DNA of 7,254 nucleotides from an uncultured Aliarcobacter sp. (GTDB lineage: Bacteria > Campylobacterota > Campylobacteria > Campylobacterales > Arcobacteraceae): the NCBI GenBank assembly GCA_947629065.1, contig CANRCH010000092.1, positions 1 to 7,254 on the forward strand. Reading direction: 5' to 3'. Made by a program: the position numbers and the translations under genes. Under the pieces are notes generated by a model. That model worked only from the letters and a program-made list of their open reading frames with translations, was not told where the DNA came from and searched no databases. Positions 5,682-7,254 of this stretch are shown in pieces; within the stretch, counting starts at the first letter, position 1; each line of letters begins with the position of its first letter.

Positions 5682-5920
5682 ATATTTATAAGCTCACTAG
5701 AAGCTATTTCTTTTTGCTCTTTTAAAAAGTTAATATTTTTAAACATCAACTCTTCAAGCCTTTTTAAATCTTGAAACTCTAAATCAAACTCTTCAATTTT
5801 TGAATTTCCTAAATACTCTTCATACCATTTTACAATAGCATCAGCTTTTTCATAAGAGTCAAGTGAGTCTATATAGTTTAACTCACTTAAAGCTCTTAAA
5901 GACTTGTTTCGTCTTTCCAT
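5651..5920 (-). CDS. Small helical protein in the fliT position (putative flagellar chaperone)
   Basis: This is an 89-residue, highly charged protein with no signal or membrane segment. Leu/Glu/Lys-rich stretches at about 6-40 and 45-85 suggest two or three long helices, the shape of a FliT-type export chaperone. I see no residue motif that proves FliT, so the call rests on position: third in fliD-fliS-x order, as fliT is in many bacteria. The ATG at 5920 lies 25 bp inside the fliS end. AAGGA lies upstream at a rather long spacing of about 11 bases, so initiation probably depends on coupling to fliS translation. The last codons (MRRFLKI) are encoded by the terminator hairpin of the opposing operon, and the T run of that terminator encodes lysines before them. 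Confidence 0.6.
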   Translation of the reverse strand: MERRNKSLRALSELNYIDSLDSYEKADAIVKWYEEYLGNSKIEEFDLEFQDLKRLEELMFKNINFLKEQKEIASSELINIKKMRRFLKI

Positions 5921-6252
5921 GCGTCTATTAATCCTTGAGTTACTTTCATTACTTGATTGATTGCATTTACATTATCATCAATTCCAGCTGCAAAAAGAGT
6001 CTCTATTTGATAAAGATATAATCCATCAAGATAGTATGCAACTTCTCCACCATCAAAATCAAGAACATTTCTTAACTCATCGAAAATAGCAATTGACTTA
6101 TTTATATAAGTAAATTTATCCTCTACTCTATCCTCTTCAATTGCATTTTTAACAAAAGAAAGATATTTAATAACACCTTCATATAGTTTTAGAACTAATA
6201 CATAAGGGTCATCAGATACTGCAACTTGTTGGTTATATGCTTCAATTCCCAT
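5896..6252 (-). CDS. fliS: Flagellin export chaperone FliS
   Basis: FliS binds the C-terminal part of flagellin in the cytoplasm, keeps it from polymerising and delivers it to the flagellar export gate. The 118-residue, mainly helical protein shows the family pattern: Ala5-Tyr6-Asn7 near the start, LKLYEG (21-26, the LYdG motif), LRNVLDFDGGEVAYYLDGLYLY split over helices at 60-74 and 75-81, and the final Ala-Trp (111-112). The ATG at 6252 has AGGA-type Shine-Dalgarno sequence (AGAGGA, 6258-6263) five bases upstream. It lies 68 bp downstream of fliD and overlaps the following small gene by 25 bp. It probably shares the fliD transcript and may also have its own promoter at 6276-6281. Confidence 0.92.
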   Translation of the reverse strand: MGIEAYNQQVAVSDDPYVLVLKLYEGVIKYLSFVKNAIEEDRVEDKFTYINKSIAIFDELRNVLDFDGGEVAYYLDGLYLYQIETLFAAGIDDNVNAINQVMKVTQGLIDAWKDETSL

Positions 6253-6275
6253 ATTTTTCCTCTTTATAAAAAATT

Positions 6276-6281
6276 ATTATA
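6276..6281 (-). promoter_or_regulatory. Possible -10 element for fliS
   Basis: The minus strand has TATAAT here, and a start near 6270 would leave a leader of about 17 nt to the fliS ATG. It is half of an inverted repeat, ATTATA-gtagta-TATAAT (6276-6293). I see no sigma-28 or sigma-54 consensus in the 68-bp fliD-fliS gap. The AT-rich context makes a chance match possible. Confidence 0.35.
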
Positions 6282-6320
6282 GTAGTATATAATAGCTTTT
6301 CTTGTTATAACTTAAAATTA

Positions 6321-7254
6321 TTAATTAGTTGCAACAGATTGTTGTATCATCATTTTTAGACCTGAGAAACTCATCTCCATTTGATTAATAATTGCTCCAT
6401 AAGATGAGAACTGTAAAGCTAATTGTTCATATCTAGAATCAAGTGCTTTCTCAGCTGTCTCTTTCTCTTTTTTCAGAGCTTCTTCTCTACTTAGCATATT
6501 TAAATCATAATCAAGTAAGCTCTTTTTAACTCCTGAAATAGATATTGTTTCATCTAAAAGTGTAGCGATTCCTGGCCTTTCTGCAACCCCTGAAAATAGT
6601 GATTGAAGTCCTGCTTTATCCTCTTTTACAGCAGTTTCAAACTCTTTTTCATTAAAAGTTAAATCTCCAGTTTTTGAATCTAGTGAAAACCCATAACTAA
6701 ATATAGTTTTATCACTATTACCTGTTTCAAATAGATGTGCTTTTAATTTACTCATAATATCTCTTAATGCACTTTTATCATTAATACTTGAATCTGCCGA
6801 ATATAGTTCATTGTCAATAAGAGCATTTAACTCATTAAAAGCTTTTGCAAAATCTTTCATTTGAGATGTTAATTGACTTGAATCATTTTGAATATCAATA
6901 GTAGATGTGCTATTCTCTTTTACTGCTGTTATTTTTAATCCATCAACTGTAATTGTATTTGATGAGCTTGTATATGAAACTCCATCAACAGACATTTTCA
7001 TATCTTGTGCTTTTAAAATATTATTTGAAGAGACATCAAGCCCAAGTTCTTCTGCAATATCTCCTGAAAATGACAGTTTATTATCACTTCCTGTACCTTC
7101 ACTTTTAATTACAAGCCTAAAACTATCATTTCCATCATCGTCTTTTCCAACTTTTTCAACACTAGCATTTACACCCATTTTATTTAGCTCTTTTGCTAAA
7201 TCACTTAAAGTCATATCTTCAGTCATTGTAACAGGTTTATCATCACCTTTTCCA
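6321..7254 (-). CDS. fliD: Flagellar hook-associated protein 2, filament cap FliD (C-terminal part, 5' end outside window)
   Basis: FliD forms the cap at the flagellar tip under which exported flagellin folds into the filament. The frame stays open to the right edge of the window, so the internal Met at 7226 is not the start; nine further codons (GKGDDKPVT) precede it, and about 310 residues of the C-terminal part are visible. Counting from that Met, 73-101 (AQDMKMSVDG, SSSNTITVDG, LKITA) is the family segment found as AxxxxVDGxxxxxxSNxIxxxxxGxxxxL. Residues 207-228 (LQSLF, RPGIATLLDETI) are the FliD C-terminal-domain pattern. Residues 241-295 form a long coiled coil ending in SRYEQLALQFSSYGAIINQM-like heptads, which match the end of FliD (RYxxmxxQFxxYdxxIxqm). 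It is first in the leftward cluster with fliS and the fliT-position gene. Confidence 0.92.
   Translation of the reverse strand, partial: GKGDDKPVTMTEDMTLSDLAKELNKMGVNASVEKVGKDDDGNDSFRLVIKSEGTGSDNKLSFSGDIAEELGLDVSSNNILKAQDMKMSVDGVSYTSSSNTITVDGLKITAVKENSTSTIDIQNDSSQLTSQMKDFAKAFNELNALIDNELYSADSSINDKSALRDIMSKLKAHLFETGNSDKTIFSYGFSLDSKTGDLTFNEKEFETAVKEDKAGLQSLFSGVAERPGIATLLDETISISGVKKSLLDYDLNMLSREEALKKEKETAEKALDSRYEQLALQFSSYGAIINQMEMSFSGLKMMIQQSVATN

Noticed and set aside
6276..6293. ATTATA-gtagta-TATAAT as a terminator between fliD and fliS
   Set aside because: Only six A-T pairs with no G-C pair and no U-tract; too weak to support a terminator call.
7224..7226. The ATG at 7226-7224 as the start of fliD
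   Set aside because: The frame remains open upstream to the window edge, and the visible part is only the C-terminal portion of a FliD.
1..7254. CRISPR arrays, insertion sequences, tRNA/rRNA genes, prophage or toxin-antitoxin genes
   Set aside because: No spaced direct repeats, transposase motifs, cloverleaf or rRNA sequences were seen; all sizeable frames fit housekeeping or flagellar genes or their antisense shadows.

Overview
The window is AT-rich chromosomal DNA that most likely comes from a Campylobacterota (Epsilonproteobacteria) species, probably of the Arcobacter group. Three things point there: T-rich extended -10 promoters (TGnTAnAAT type) without clear -35 boxes, a futalosine-pathway menaquinone gene (mqnE), and protein sequences that read like Arcobacter/Campylobacter versions of their families. 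The taxon is inference from style, not a database match.

Layout. Positions 1-35 hold the first codons of a leftward gene with a signal-peptide-like start. It is divergent from a rightward OmpA-family lipoprotein gene (157-903), and the shared intergenic region holds two back-to-back promoters and tandem palindromes. A hairpin terminator (913-940) closes the lipoprotein gene. A promoter directly abutting the next ATG then starts a MidA/NDUFAF7-like methyltransferase (956-1969), followed 2 bp later by a YraN/UPF0102 nuclease-fold protein (1972-2304). A 187-bp gap carries a strong hairpin, a 19-bp inverted repeat and several promoter-like elements. Next comes a tightly overlapping rightward operon: bioF (corrected TTG start at 2492), a beta-carbonic anhydrase, an unrecognised single-pass membrane protein, and mqnE, ended by a U-tract terminator at 5640-5681.

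From the right edge a leftward flagellar cluster runs toward this operon: fliD (5' end beyond the window), fliS, and a small helical protein in the usual fliT position. The mqnE terminator lies inside the last codons of that small gene, so the two operons converge with overlapping signals.

How the genes relate. BioF makes the first committed biotin intermediate with release of CO2; carbonic anhydrase interconverts CO2 and bicarbonate, the substrate of biotin-dependent carboxylases; MqnE makes aminofutalosine for menaquinone and also gives off the carboxyl carbon as CO2/bicarbonate. FliD is the filament cap, FliS the flagellin export chaperone, and the third protein is possibly a FliD or export chaperone. 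I see no mobile element, CRISPR array, rRNA or tRNA, and no clear new multi-gene system. The least explained items are the small membrane protein at 4222-4542, the palindromes at 74-98 and the structured 2305-2491 gap.
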